Positions 1 through 13,071 of a DNA stretch of 64,000 nt are shown here, in pieces. The DNA is from Artemia franciscana (taxonomy: Eukaryota > Arthropoda > Branchiopoda > Anostraca > Artemiidae): assembly GCF_032884065.1 (NCBI RefSeq), contig NC_088868.1:7522758-7586757 (forward strand), read 5' to 3'. Below the pieces are notes generated by a model. The model did not search any database, was not told the DNA's origin, and was given only the letters and a program-made list of their open reading frames with translations. Both the position numbers and the translations under genes were made by a program. Positions within the stretch are counted from its first letter, which is position 1. Each line of letters starts with the position of its first letter.

Positions 1-200
1 TCAACACCTCGCTCTATGCGCTAAAGTTTATATATTTCTTAAAAGTAGAGTAGTGACAAAGAGTTAAATTTTTAGCATAAAGAGCGAGGTGTTGAGGAGG
101 GGGCAACCTCTCTCATATGTGGACTAATTTCTGTTCGTTTTAAGTATTAATGTCACTCCTTACTTTCAGTTGAAAAAACTTGTTTTTTTTCTTGATTAAA
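1..200. mobile_element. hairpin-ended dispersed element, truncated by window start
   Basis: The first 95 bp form an inverted repeat: TCAACACCTCGCTCT at the start pairs with the segment ending GAGCGAGGTGTTGA near 95. The right arm then runs through TTTCTGTTCGTTTTAAG to about 200. The same arrangement occurs at 24590, 38564 and 61272, where the whole element is visible. Only the loop and right arm are inside the window. Confidence 0.7.
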
Positions 201-1200
201 CTTAAGATCAACTGAAACAAAAATCTATAATAATTGAAAACAAAAATCTATAAAATCTGTAATTACTGAAAACAACCAGAAATCATGGTTGCAGTAGTAG
301 CTACAACCTGATAAAGAGCGAACCACAATTCTTAGTAACCCAAAGTTGAAAAACAGGTTTTAAATAAAGCGCCTAGTTAAAAAAGACTGTCATCTGACAC
401 TAAATAAGGATTGGTGACTATATTTTCGGTTAATCTTAAAAGTAAAAGTTTATTGCGAAAAGTTATTTATGGTGATTTCGAAAAAGAGCCTGAAATCCCT
501 TGAAAATGGCGTCAGATCAAAATCAAAATTGCACCATTGGAATTAGTATGGTCAAAAACTTCTAGTAGGACAATTACAGTCCTCCACCTTTAACACCAAG
601 GAAAATGACTTTTTAACATGGGTAGCACTGATGCGTCTCCTTTTTTTTCTTTTTCTCACCAGGGGTAGCTAATGACCAGAACATGGTAGAAAGGCGTTTA
701 ATGGCTCATTTGAACAGACATTAAATTTTCTAGTGCCGTTTTTAAGTGACTTAAAAGATTGGATGGCAGCTAGCTCCCTCCTAAAAAGGTCATATAAAAG
801 ATATTGCTGATGTCCACGTCCTTCCTATAAATTCCACTATCAGCAATTTCTAAATGCCACTAAAAAAAGGCACTTTTGGTGCCATGTCTCGAGTGTAAAA
901 GCTGGGGCTAGTGGCCAACAAGAACTTTTTAGAGTGGCGTTTAATGGCTCCTTTCAAAGCTATTTCTATTATCTACGTGACGTATCAATTTTACCATCCG
1001 TAAATGTGATATAGCACTAAAAACAGCACTTTTTGTGTCGCTTCTGAAGTAAAAAAGCTTGAAATTACAAAATGATATCATCATTGTAATAATTATGGTC
1101 CGAAACCCTTAACTAGAGGTTTGCAAGAACATCTCCCGTATGTTCCTCCTCCAAGCCCTCTTAATAAGCTATGCAATTAAGGTACAAACACTAAGACATC
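201..1200. other. unassigned dispersed-repeat-like sequence
   Basis: No coding signal. Two loosely similar segments (about 660-790 and 850-960, both containing GGCGTTTAATGGCTC) suggest old duplicated repeat DNA. A distantly similar stretch occurs near 24300-24420. Confidence 0.4.
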
Positions 1201-1212
1201 AAATTAGACTAT

Positions 1213-1284
1213 TAGAGGCGTGGTTCTGGTAGTATAGCGTTGGACTTCAAATTAGAGTGTCTTGCATTCGATTCCTGCTTGTTT
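1213..1284 (+). tRNA. tRNA-like remnant or tRNA-derived repeat (doubtful)
   Basis: The stretch has a D-arm/A-box-like GTGGTTCTGGTAGTATAGC, a seven-base loop CTTCAAA, a B-box-like ATTCGATTCC and a run of Ts right after it. The T stem and the anticodon stem do not pair properly and no clean acceptor stem is seen. It is at best a pseudogene or the head of a tRNA-derived SINE. Confidence 0.25.
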
Positions 1285-1289
1285 TTTTT

Positions 1290-1649
1290 TCAATCACGTT
1301 TTGTCCCTTCTATATGATCATTTTCAGAAATTTTCACTGTTTTTGCAAATCTGACGCACTCATTTTTTAAAGCATGTCCGGGGAAGATATTCTCCCGGTA
1401 TATTTGTATATTAAAATTTGTATATTAAAGAATAATTACTTATCATATACTTACTTATTCAAATTATTTACTTGACATATCCACCGTAATATTTCCTCCA
1501 TACGCGAGATTGTGCATACAAATAGGAAGAAAGACAAATGAAAAGAGCTCTGTAAGGAAATTCAGGTAAATCTTAGCAAAAGTTTTACTTGAATAAACAA
1601 AACATGGTCACCAATTCCCAGGCCCATCATCCATGACTAAACCTCACAG
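1290..1649. other. no feature recognised
   Basis: AT-rich sequence with no supported reading frame or repeat. It may include the 3' untranslated part of the neighbouring Penelope-like relic. Confidence 0.3.
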
Positions 1650-2900
1650 GTTAATAAAACAAATTTAGGAATTATAAGTTAAGTTTATCTTTTGTTTGCT
1701 AGTTTGGCTACAGTCCATTGATTTTTTCCCCCTTTGAACTCATTCTGACTTTTGTTCGTATGGCTACCACTTGTTCCAGGGTAATTATGTAAATCACTTC
1801 TGGCTGATAATTTTACCTGCTCCTTAATTAAACTATTATGAACTGAGTTTTTCCTAAAATCCCCATATCTCTATCTCTATTAATAGTAATACCCCATAGA
1901 TAATCTTTTTCATTTCTATAATTTCTCTGAAACTTTGCATAAGTCCAATAGACGTATCTACAATTTTGTTTGATCAAATAAAATAATATGATGACGAAAG
2001 TCAAAAACATGTTCTGCTACAGCTGATTCAAACGTTTCCAGTTTTTGATTATGTTTTAGCGAGCAATCTATGGCATTTTTGTGTTGTTGTAGCCTATTTT
2101 ATAAATTCTGCTGTGTTCTTCCTACATAAAAATTACTACAAAAGCGGAATTTTGTATACTCCCATTTGTATCTTTTTTGGAACCTTGTCTTTTCCATTAT
2201 TTAGCAAAGAGCTTATAATTTGTCCTGATTCAAATGCTGTTTTTATTACATTTTTTTAGTTCTCTTATGAATTTGTGTGACAATATTGGGATATAAAGCA
2301 AAGCTGTGTAATTTGTTTGTTGATTTGACCCATTTTCTTGTTATATTACAGGTTCCACTAACTTATTTTTCCTTTTTTCATTTATTTGAGAAATCATATT
2401 TTTGGGATATTCATTACCTATTAGAATATCCTTAATAAAAAGTAGTTCACTACTCATGTATTCTGATGCTGCTATTTTAATACTCTATCAACTAAAGAAA
2501 AACCTAGACCCCATTTTACTTGGACCGGGTAATTTGATGCTAAAGTCAAATAAAGGTTGTTGTCTGTTTACGGTAAATTGAAAAAGCTAGGTCATTATTA
2601 TTTCTGTTGATCCAAATATCCAGAAACGGTAACATATTCTCTGTTTCTTTTTCAATTGAGAAACTAATTCCCCCCCCCCCCCCAAAAATAGAAAAATAAT
2701 TAAATGTTCAGTAAACCTTCAATTTGTAATTCCCCATAATCCAAAATAGCTAAAACGTTATCCATATATCTGCCCAAAGATTAACATTTAACAAAATATG
2801 TTTCTATAGCTGAATGTTCTAGAAATTCTACAAAAAAATTGCTAACAGCAGACTTAAGGGCCCTCCCATTGCTAACCCCCTAATTTAACCCCCTAATAGG
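1650..2900 (-). pseudogene. Penelope-like element relic (RT plus GIY-YIG endonuclease)
   Basis: Read on the minus strand from about 2885, the translation shows a degenerate RT block (NGRALKSAVSNFFVEF), then GRYMDNVLAIL, a decayed RYxDD active-site region, then NMLPFLDIWINR and FSIYRKQTTTF, the usual FLD/YRK blocks after the Penelope RT core. Further on, FYVGRTQQNL, NRLQQHK and SAVAEHVFDF match the GIY-YIG-type endonuclease of Penelope-like elements, followed by the INRD motif near 1880. Stops and frameshifts interrupt it, for example TAA right after QQNL and TAG after FDQTKL. The second active-site aspartate is changed. The 5' part ends where the satellite begins at about 2940. Boundaries are approximate and it is not a working element. 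Confidence 0.82.
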
Positions 2901-2939
2901 CACTAATAATATGAATACAGAAACATAATAATTTTTTAA

Positions 2940-5900
2940 AAATCCTTAATTTAAAAAAAAGTTCAAAATAGCCCTCTTTCCACGCTCCACAAACGAAACC
3001 AAATCAACCATCATTTGCTCTATACTCTTGTTTGAGTATCATCCTCAGTAATTCGAAATCGTCAATTAAAAAAAAACTTTTAAAATAGCCCTTTTCCTGC
3101 ACTCTACAAACAGAATCAAATCACCCATCATTTGCTATATATTCTTATTAGAGTACCACCTTCAGTGATTTGAAATCCACAATTAAAAAAAAGACAACTT
3201 TTAAAATAGCCCTCTTCCCACGATCAGCAAACAAAATCAAATCCCCCATCACTTGCTCTATACTCTTATTTGAGTATCACCCTCAGTGATTCGAAATCCT
3301 CAATTAAAAAAAAATAGCCCTCTTCCCGCACTCTACAAACAAAATCAAATCACCCATCATTTGCTCTATACTCTTATTTGAGTATCACCCTCAGTGATTC
3401 GAAATCCTCAATAAAAAAAATAGCCCTCTTCCCGCACACTACAAACAAAATCAAATCACCCATCATTTGCTATATACTCTTATTAGAGTATCACCCTCAG
3501 TGATTCGAAATCCGAAATTAAAAAAAAAACTTTAAAATAGCCCTTTTCCCGCGATCAGCAAACAAAATCAAATCACCCATCACTTGCTCTATACTCTTAT
3601 TTGAGTATCACCCTCAGTGATTCGAAATCCTCAATAAAAAAAAATAGTCCTGGTCCCGTACTCTACAAACAAAATCAAATCACCCATCATTTGCTCTATA
3701 CTCTTATTTGAGTATCACCCTCAGTGATTCGAAATCCTCAATTAAAAAAAACAACTTTGAAATAGCCCTCTTCCCGCCCTCTACAAACAAAATCAAATCA
3801 CCCATCATTTGCTATATACTCTTATTAGAGTATCACCCTCAGTGATTCGAAATCCTCAATTAAAAAACAACTTTAAAATAGCTCTCTTCCCGCACTCTCC
3901 AAAAAAAAATCAAATCACCCATCATTTGCTATATACTCTTATTAGAGTATCACCCTCAGTGATTCGAAATCCTCAATTAAAAAAAAACAACTTTAAAATA
4001 GCCGTCTTCGCACACTCTAAAACAAAATCAAATCACCCATCATTTTCTCTATACTCTTATTTGAGTGTCACCCTCAGTGATTCGAAATCCTCAATTAAAA
4101 ACAAAACTTTAAAATAGCCCTCTTCTCGCACCCTACAAACAAAATCAAATCACCCATCATTTGCTCTACGCTCTTATTTGAGCATCACCCTCAGTGATTC
4201 GAAATCCTCAATTAAAAAAAAAAAAAACACTTTAAAATAGCCCTCTTCCCACACTCTACAAACAAAATCAAATCACCCATCATTTGCTATATTCTCTTAT
4301 AAGAGTATCACCCTCAGTGATTCGAAATGTTCAATTAAAAAAAAACTTTAAAATAGTCCTCTTCCCGCACACTACAAACAAAATCAAATCACCCATCATT
4401 TGCTATATACTCTTATTAGAGTATCACCCTCAGTGATTCGAAATGCTCAATTAAAAACAAAAAAAATTTAAAATAGCCCTCTTCCCACGCTCTACAAACA
4501 AAATCAAATCACCCATCATTTGCTATATCTCTTATCAGAGTATCACCCTCAGTGATTCGAAATTATCAATTAAAAAAAAAACTTTAAAATAGTCCTCTTC
4601 CCGCATTCTATAAAACAAAATCAAATCACCCATCAATTGCTATATTCTCTTATCAGAGTATCACCCTCAGTGATTCGAAATTCTCAGTTAAAAAAAAAAA
4701 TTTAAATAGCCCTCTTCCCGCACTGTACAAACAAAATCAAATCACCCATAATTTCTTATATACTCTTATTAGAGTATCACCCTCAGTGATTTAAAATCCT
4801 CAATTAAAAAAAACTTTAAAACGGCCCTCTTCCCACACTCTACAAACAAAATCAAATCACCCATCATTTGCTATATTCTCTTATCAGAGTATCACCCTCA
4901 GTGATTCGAAATCTTCAATTAAAAAAAAACTTTAAAATAGTTCTCTTCCCGCATTCTACAAACAAAATCAAATCACCCATCATTTGCTATATTCTCTTAT
5001 CAGAGTATCACCCTCAGTGATTCGAAATTCTCAATTAAAAAAAAAAAAATTTAAATAGCCCTCTTCCCGCACTGTACAAACAAAATCAAATCACCCATCA
5101 TTTCTTATATACTCTTATTAGAGTATCACCCTCAGTGATTTAAAATCCTCAATTAAAAAAAACTTTAAAACGGCCCTCTTCCCGCGCTCTACAAAAAAAA
5201 ATCAAATCACCCATCATTCGCTATATACTCTTATCAGAGTATCGCCCTCAGTAATTCTTAATTCTCAATAAAAAAATTTAAAATAGCCCTCTTCCCGCAC
5301 TCTACACACAAAATCAAATCACCCATCATTAGCTATATACTCTTATCAGAGTATCACCCTCAGTGATTCGAAATTCTCAATTAAAAAAACTTTAGAATAG
5401 CCCTCTTCCCGCACTCTACAAACAAAATCAAATCACCCGTCATTTTCTCTATACTCTTATTTGAATATCACCCTCAGTGATTCAAAATCCTCAATTATAA
5501 AAAAGAAAAAAACTTTAAAATAGCCCTCTTCCCACACTCTACAAACAAAATCAAATCACCCATCATTTTCTCTATACTCTTATTTGAGTATCACCCTCAG
5601 TGATTTGAAATCCTCAATTAAAAAAAAAAAACTTTAAAATAGCCCTCTTCCCGCACCCTACTAACAAAATAAATCACCCATCATTGCTATATGGTCTTAT
5701 CAGAGTATCACCCTCAGCGATTCGAAATCCTCAATAAAAAAAAAAACTTTCAAATAAACCTCTTCCCGCACTCTACCAACAAAATCAAATCACCCATCAT
5801 TTGATATATACTCTTATTAGAGTATTACCCTCAGTGATTCGAAATCCTCAATTAAAAAAAAACAACTTTAAAATAGCCCTCTTCCCGCCCTCTACAAGCA

Positions 5901-8828
5901 AAATCAAATCACCCATCATTTGCTATATACTCTTATTAGAGTATCACCCTCAGTGATTTGAAATCCTCAATTTATAAAAAAAAAAAACTTTAAAATAGCC
6001 CTCTTCCCGCACTCTACTAACAAAATAAATCACCCATCATTGCTATATAGTCTTATCAGAGTATCACCCTCAGTGATTCGAAATCCTCAATAAAAAAAAA
6101 ACTTTAAAATAGCTCTCTTCCCGCACTCTCCAAAAAAAAAAATCAAATCACCCATCATTTGCTATATACTCTTATTAGAGTATCACCCTCAGTGATTCGA
6201 AATCCTCAATTAAAAAAAAAAAAACTTTAAAATAGCCGTCTTCGCACACTCTAAAAACAAAATCAAATCACCCATCATTTTCTCTATACTCTTATTTGAG
6301 TGTCACCCTCAGTGATTCGAAATCCTCAATTAAAAACAAAACTTTAAAATAGCCCTCTTCCCGCACCCTACAAACAAAATCAAATCACCCATCATTTGCT
6401 CTACACTCTTATTTGAGCATCACCCTCAGTGATTCGAAATCCTCAATTTAAAAAAAACACTTTAAAATAGCCCTCTTCCCACACTCTACAAACAAAATCA
6501 AATCACCCATCATTTGCTATATTCTCTTATCAGAGTATCACCCTCAGTGATTCGAAATATTCAATTAAAAAAAACTTTAAAATAGTCCTCTTCCCGCACT
6601 CTACAAACAAAATCAAATCACCCATCATTTGCTATATACTCTTATTAGAGTATCACCCTCAGTGATTCGAAATGCTCAATTAAAAACAAAAAAACTTTAA
6701 AATAGCCCTCTTCCCACACTCTACAAACAAAATCAAATCACCCATCATTTGCTATATTCTCTTATCAGAGTATCACCCTCAGTGATTCGAAATTATCAAT
6801 TAAAAAAAAAAAAACTTTAAAATAGTCCTCTTCCCGCATTCTACAAACAAAATCAAATCACCCATCATTTGCTATATTCTCTTATCAGAGTATCACCCTC
6901 AGTGATTCGAAATCTTCAATTAAAAAAAAAACTTTAAAATAGTTCTCTTCCCGCACTCTACAAACAAAATCAAATCACCCATCATTTCTTATATACTCTT
7001 ATTAGAGTATCACCCTCAGTGATTTAAAATCTTCAATTAAAAAAAACTTTAAAACGGCCCTCTTCCCGCGCTCTACAAAAAAAAATCAAATCACCCATCA
7101 TTCGCTATATAGTCTTATTAGAGTATCACCCTCAGTAATTCTTAATTCTCAAAAAAAAAAATTTAAAATAGCCCTCTTCCCGCACTCTACATACAAAATC
7201 AAATCACCCATCATTAGCTATATACTCTTATCAGAGTATCACCCTCAGTGATTCGAAATTCTCAATTAAAAAAACTTTAAAATAGCCCTCTTCCCGCACT
7301 CTACAAACAAAATCAAATCACCCGTCATTTTCTCTATACTCTTATTTGAATATCACCCTCAGTGATTCAAAATCCTCAATTATAAAAAAGAAAAAACTTT
7401 AAAGTAGCCCTCTTCCCTCACTCTACAAACAAAATCAAATCACCCATCATTTGCTCTATACTCTTATTTGAGTATCACCCTCAGTGATTTGAAATCCTCA
7501 ATTAAAAAAAAAAAACCTTTAAAATAGCCATCTTCCCGCACCCTACTAACAAAATAAATCACCCATCATTGCTATATGGTCTTATCAGAGTATCACCCTC
7601 AGCGATTCGAAATCCTCAATAAAAAAACCTTTCAAATAAACCTCTTCCCGCACTCTACCAACAAAATCAAATCACCCATCATTTGCTATATACTCTTATT
7701 AGAGTATCACCCTCAGTGATTCGAAATCCTCAATTAAAAAAAAAAAAAACTTTAAAATAGCCCTCTTCCCGCCCTCTACAAACAAAATCAAATCACCCAT
7801 CATTTGCTATATACTCTTATTAGAGTATCACCCTCAGTGATTTGAAATCCTCAATTTATAAAAAAAAAAACTTTAAAATAGCCCTCTTCCCGCACTCTAC
7901 TAACAAAATAAATCACCCATCATTGCTATATAGTCTTATCAGAGTATCAACCTCAGTGATTCGAAATCCTCAATAAAAAAAAAACTTTAAAATAAACCTC
8001 TTCCCGCACTCTACCAACAAAATCAAATCACCCATCATTTGCTATATACTCTTATTAGAGTATCACCCTCAGTGATTCGAAATCCTCAATTAAAAAAAAA
8101 AACAACTTTAAAATAGCCCTCTTCCCGCCCTCTACAAGCAAAATCAAATCACCCATCATTTACTATAAACTCTTATTAGAGTATCACCCTCAGTGATTCG
8201 AAATCCTCAATTAAAAAAAAACAACTTCAAAATAGCCCTCTTCCCGCACTCTACAAACAAAATCAAATCATCCATCATTCGCTATATACTCTTATCAGAG
8301 TATCACCTTCAGTGATTCGAAATCCTCAATAAGAAAAAACAACTTTAAATAGCCCTCTTCCCGCACCCTACAAACAAAATCAAATCACCCATCATTTGCT
8401 CTACACTCTTATTGGAGCATCACCCTCAGTGATTCGAAATCCTCAATTAAAAAAAAAAAAACCTTTAAAATAGCCCTCTTCCCGCACTCTACAAACAAAA
8501 CCAAATCATCCATCATTCGCTATATACTCTTATCAGAGTATCACCTTCAGTGATTCGAAATCCTCAATAAAAAAAAAAAAAAAACTTTAAATAGCCCTCT
8601 TCCCGCACTCTACAAACAAAATCAAATCACCCATCATTTTCTCTATACTCTTATCAGAGTATCACCTTCAGTGATTCGAAATCCTCAATAAAAAAAAAAA
8701 AAACTTTAAATAGCCCTCTTCCCGCACTCTACAAACAAAATCAAATCACCCATCATTTGCTCTATACTCTTATTGGAGTATCGCCCTAAGTGATTCGAAA
8801 TAATCAATTAAAAAAAAACTTTAAAATA
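2940..8828. repeat. AT-rich satellite array, left block (about 50 monomers)
   Basis: Tandem monomers of roughly 105-122 bp; the length varies mainly through an A-tract after TCAATT. Each carries AAATAGCCCTCTTCCCGC, then AATCAAATCACCCATCATTT, then TCACCCTCAGTGATTCGAAA. A short dyad, ATACTCTTATTAGAGTAT with variants, sits between the last two. Several monomers share private variants, such as ACTCTCCAAAAAAAAA near 3895 and again near 6127, which shows a duplicated block of about 2 kb. Short open frames here are chance translations of the monomer. Confidence 0.96.
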
Positions 8829-9030
8829 AAAAAAGTTAACTGAAATAGATCAGTTCGCATCTAGCATTCATCCAATGCAGTCGCATTTCGCTAGCTCTGA
8901 TAATTAGTGACGTGTGGTTATTGGCACGAGTATTTTGGATGCTCGGATATTTGGATATTTTTTAACAGTACTGTGAAGAAATCAATTAGCAGGTCTGTAA
9001 ACTACTTTTGATAAATTTGAGCTACAGATA

Positions 9031-9985
9031 ATGGCTAAATTTAGTATTCATGATCTGGCTCTAGCAAAGTTTCGAGAATTCCCCGATTGGCCAGTTCGTA
9101 TTATTGAGGTTTTGGATCCAAAGACTGCGAACTCAAAGTCAAAAGTCTTTAAGTATCTGTTTTTTTTGCTACGGGTCACATGACACCCAGTTTGTTCTCG
9201 AGTCACAGCTTATTCAGTTTGAAGCAAATAAGGCTGAAGCTATGAAATCTACTAGCAAGGGTGTAAAGGGAGCATTTGATGATTTTATTCATCAACCAAA
9301 TATTTATATAGAACTTTGCTGGATGAAAAACTAGTGGCCACTGCTGCTGGTAGGCAGTCTCTATCCAGTGACACTTTGCGTGCCATAAAAGCTCAGAGTT
9401 CAACTATCGTTGGTGAGGTTTATTCAGCATTGATTGTTGAGTTTGAACCTAAAATTCCTAGCCCTAAGTAACGAGTTGAAATTTCTAAGAAATCAAATAA
9501 TATTTCTTGAGGAGAGAGTTAAGATTGCAGAGCAGAAACTAAATATGTATGATCAGGACTTAAGGCTAGATAGTCTTCTTTTCATCGGTATCAAACAGCC
9601 TCCAAGTAGTGACTTAAAGTCTGTAATCGGGGGTGTGATTCGCAATAAAATGGAAATATCTGAAGTGTCTGATGATGATATTGTGGAAGTGAGAAGATTT
9701 AAAATCAACAGTTCTACAACTCGTCAAGATGCCATAGCTCCGGTCCTAGTCAAATTCAGGTCGAAAGAAATTGCCCAAAAAGTTTTTAAGCTTAAGTCGA
9801 AACTAATGCGCACTGGTATATTTATATCAGAAAATTTAACAAAGCAGAGACGGGACATTCTGAACCTTGCACGTGAAAAATAAGGTAATAAACAAGTGTG
9901 GTCTGATCAAGGTCGAATTTATATACGCCTTGCGAGTGATGCTTTCCCCCGTCGCCTATGGTCGTTGCAAGATGTCGCTTAGATT
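9031..9985 (+). pseudogene. LINE ORF1 with N-terminal PWWP domain, frameshifted
   Basis: From ATG 9031 the frame reads DLALAKFREFPDWPVRIIEV, a PWWP signature (LAKxxxxPxWPxRI). After an eight-T run near 9160 the frame shifts and continues FFCYGSHDTQFVLESQLIQF, the second half of a PWWP fold as in HDGF-like proteins (FFFGTHDTAF type). Another shift near 9320 leads into TLLDEKLVATAAGRQSL and then a stop. A third frame (9434-9883) holds a coiled-coil-like start, LEERVKIAEQKL, followed by the RNA-recognition-like block DSLLFIGIK, VLVKFRSKEIAQKVF and ENLTKQRRDIL that is usual in LINE ORF1 proteins. The usual tail (VWSDQGRIYIRLA) follows near 9898 in another frame. Known ORF1s carry RRM, PHD, CCHC or esterase domains; PWWP here is unusual. 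At least three frame breaks make it inactive. Confidence 0.78.
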
Positions 9986-10046
9986 GTTTTTTTTTCCAAA
10001 AAGAATCAGTACAGTTTATATTGTTCTTAATTCTTGATAATTAGTT

Positions 10047-13000
10047 TTGTCGTTACACCAGAAGGATCGGTTAGATGAATTAGAAAATAATGCTTTAGTT
10101 GTTAATGAGATTTTAGAGGGTAAAATTGCTCAAGATAGTGTTGTAAAACGCCCTGAGCCAGTAAGAAAAAGTCAGTATGTACCATTTGAATTTCCAATAC
10201 AGAAAGAAAACAAGAGTTTTCGTGTATCTGAATGGAATTGCCATGTTACGTCATAGTCTGAGGATATTGAAAATTTTTTGTCTGCTGTGAATAGTAGTAT
10301 TGATGTATTAGGTATTTGTGAAACGTTTTTATCTATGGACAGCTGTGTCTCGTCTTACATTTTTGCAGGTTACCAAATGATTTCGAAGGTTAGAAATCGG
10401 ATGAGACAAGGAGGTTTGTCTTTTTTGTTGAAAAATGGAATAAATTTTGAAGAAAGGGATGATTTATACCTTTGGATTGAAGGGAAGGTGGAAATTTTTT
10501 CTGTGGAAATTGTATTTGTTGAGAATAAAAAGATAGTAATTTGTTTGGTTTATAAACCACCTAGCATTCCCTCGGTTGAGTTCCTTTATTTATTTGATGA
10601 TTATTTATGTAAACTTCTGTCTGTAAAAAATGAATGCATAATCATGGGTGATTTTAATTTTGATTTGTTATGTTTGAATAGCTATAATTTTGAGTCTTTT
10701 AACTTGATGTTATCGCATGGTTATTTTCCAATGAATCACCTTCCTTCTAGAATAACTGAACATTCTGCTACTCTTATTGATAATGTGTTTCTCTCTTCAA
10801 ATTTAGTTCCTGATTCTTATTGTGATATCATGATCCATCTGGGATCTGATCATCTTCCCGTTTCATGTACGATAAAGCAACGGAGCCCGACTTACGGAAA
10901 GTCTAGGCGTAAACTTATAAGAGATCTTCGGCCGGCAAATTTACATGAGTTCCGTGAACAAATAAGTGTAATACCGTGGGAGAAAGTATATGAAGAACCG
11001 GATCCCTCACGTGCCCTCGACAACTTTCTTGGGATAATTACTCCAATATTTGAGTCTGCTTTTCCCTTGAAACTTACTAGGAAAAAAGAACGAGATATCC
11101 CCCGAAAACCCTGGATTGATGATGAAGTTGTTGAAGCTATAAATGCTCGTAACGCTTGCTTCTTTAAAAGTTTAAATGACTCATCTGAAGAAAGTAAAAA
11201 TGAATATATTCGTCAACGTAATTTAGTGAATAAGTTAAGACGTTCTAAAAAAAAGAAATATTACATCGAAAAATTTAATGAACAAAAAGGTGATACGCGG
11301 GGCACTTGGCAGACCATTAACGGCGTGATTAAAGGCACAGGTAAACATTATGGCCTCATAAATGCTATCACTGTCGAGGGTGTTATAGTCACTGATAAGC
11401 AGCAGATTGCTGACGAGTTTGGTAAATTCTTCTCTGGTATTGGAAGTAGAATCAGGGAAGACACTTCTCACGGAGACCCAGCGAAAAGTGACACGCTCTT
11501 TGAAGATAATCGAGGTGAACATCATAAATTTTAATTTGAAAAAGCGTCAATTGAAGAATTAACAAACATTGTTAAGAATTTAAATACAAATGCTGCTGGT
11601 ATTGACGGTTTGAGTCCGAAAGCATTCAAAGTAGTTTCAGTGTATCTACTACCATGTCTTCTCTACCTCGTTAACCTGTCACTTGAAGTCGGCCAATTCC
11701 CTGAAGCGCTTAAGCAAGCAAAGGTCCTACCACTGTTCAAATCAGGCAATAAGCAAGATATGACGAACTATCGACCTATAAGCTTGTTACCACTATTCTC
11801 AAAGATATACGAGAAAATAGTACATCGACAGCTGTATGAATATTTAGACAAGCTCGGAATATTAAGTGAGTCACAGTTCGGTTTCAGAACTAAACATTCA
11901 ACTGTTCATGCGGCATACCATCTAATAGAGTGCGTTAATAGTGCCCTAGAAAGGAATCTTATCCCTCTTACTGTGTTCACAGATTTAAAAAAAAGCATTT
12001 GATACCGTTGATTTTAATCTTTTATTAAGTAGGCTAGCTTTTTTGGGAGTCCGTGAAAAGTGTTTGGATTGGTTTAGGTCTTACTTGCATGGTAGGTCCA
12101 TCAAAGTTATGATAGATGATGTGGTAGAGAAACCCTTCAATGTGAATTGTGGAGTGCTCCAAGGTTCGGTATTAGGACCTTTACTGTTTTTTATATACGT
12201 GGATACAATGCGTTTTTACCCTCCTGGTGCCGTAGTTACATCATTCGCAGATGGCACAGCGCTTACAGTGATTGGGGAATCTGTCGAAGATCTTATAGAG
12301 ATGACTAATGTAGCTTTGGAGAATTAATCTCAGTTCATAAAGCATAGTTTTCTTGAAGTGAATATTGAGAAGACTAATTATATGATATTTAGTCGTATTG
12401 GTAAAGTTGTAAATAATTGTCATAGTATTCCTTTACAAGGTGTTTCCATTAGTCAGATTTTTCAATGTAGATATCTAGGATTTTATTTTGATGTAAATTT
12501 TAGTTGGATTCATCATTGCAAAGTTTTGTCTTCAAAATTGGCTCGCGGAATTGGTATTTTAAGAAGATTTCATAATTTTTTTCCTCTACATGTCCTGAAA
12601 GCAATTTATTATTCAATTGTCCATCCTTATTTAGTGTATGGTTGTTCATTGTAAGCAAGCAATTTTTCTAGTCATGTAAATAGGGTCCAGATTATGCAGA
12701 ATAAGCCAATTAGAAGTTTGGGTGAGTATCTTACGTATGGTAATACTTGAGATTGTTTTAGAGATTTAGATATTTTGAATATTGATTGTATTAAATCTCA
12801 ACACATTTTAATTTTTGTGTACCAGGTTTTAAATGGATTGTCTCCTCAATATTTTAGAAGTTTTTATCGATATAATTCAAATTATCACGATTATTCTACT
12901 AGGAGCTCTGATCAGCTGACTAGTGAAATCAGGCATACAACGCGATCTGGGTTTATGATTAAACATGTAGGTGTTGTTATTTGGAACTCAATTCCAGAGA

Positions 13001-13071
13001 GTGTTAGGTGTTCTGAAAACCTTATGTTATTTAAAGTAAGAATAAAAAATTATTTTTTGAATAAATTATAA
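10047..13071 (+). pseudogene. LINE ORF2: endonuclease and reverse transcriptase, inactivated
   Basis: The apurinic-like endonuclease shows VLGICETF near 10307, GDFNFDLL near 10645 and SDHLPVSC near 10845. The RT shows NYRPISLLPLFSKIYEK near 11768, DLKK with AFDTVD near 11990, GVLQGSVLGPLLFF near 12153, and the active-site box changed from FADD to FADG near 12243. The C-terminal region keeps YLGFYFDVNFSW and a WNSIPESVR block near 12980. Defects: in-frame TAG 10254-10256 and TAA 11532-11534, an eight-A run at about 11990 with a frameshift, TAA 12325-12327, TAA 12652-12654 and TGA 12748-12750. Despite these it is easily readable over its full length, so it decayed fairly recently. Confidence 0.92.

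Noticed and set aside
1213..1284. Functional tRNA with a TCA anticodon (selenocysteine type)
   Set aside because: The loop CTTCAAA invites this reading, but the stems do not pair and the long variable features of tRNA-Sec are absent. Kept only as a low-confidence tRNA-like remnant.
3809..4117. 102-codon frame and the two 83-codon frames at 13871 and 14577
   Set aside because: They fall within the satellite monomers and repeat with the array.
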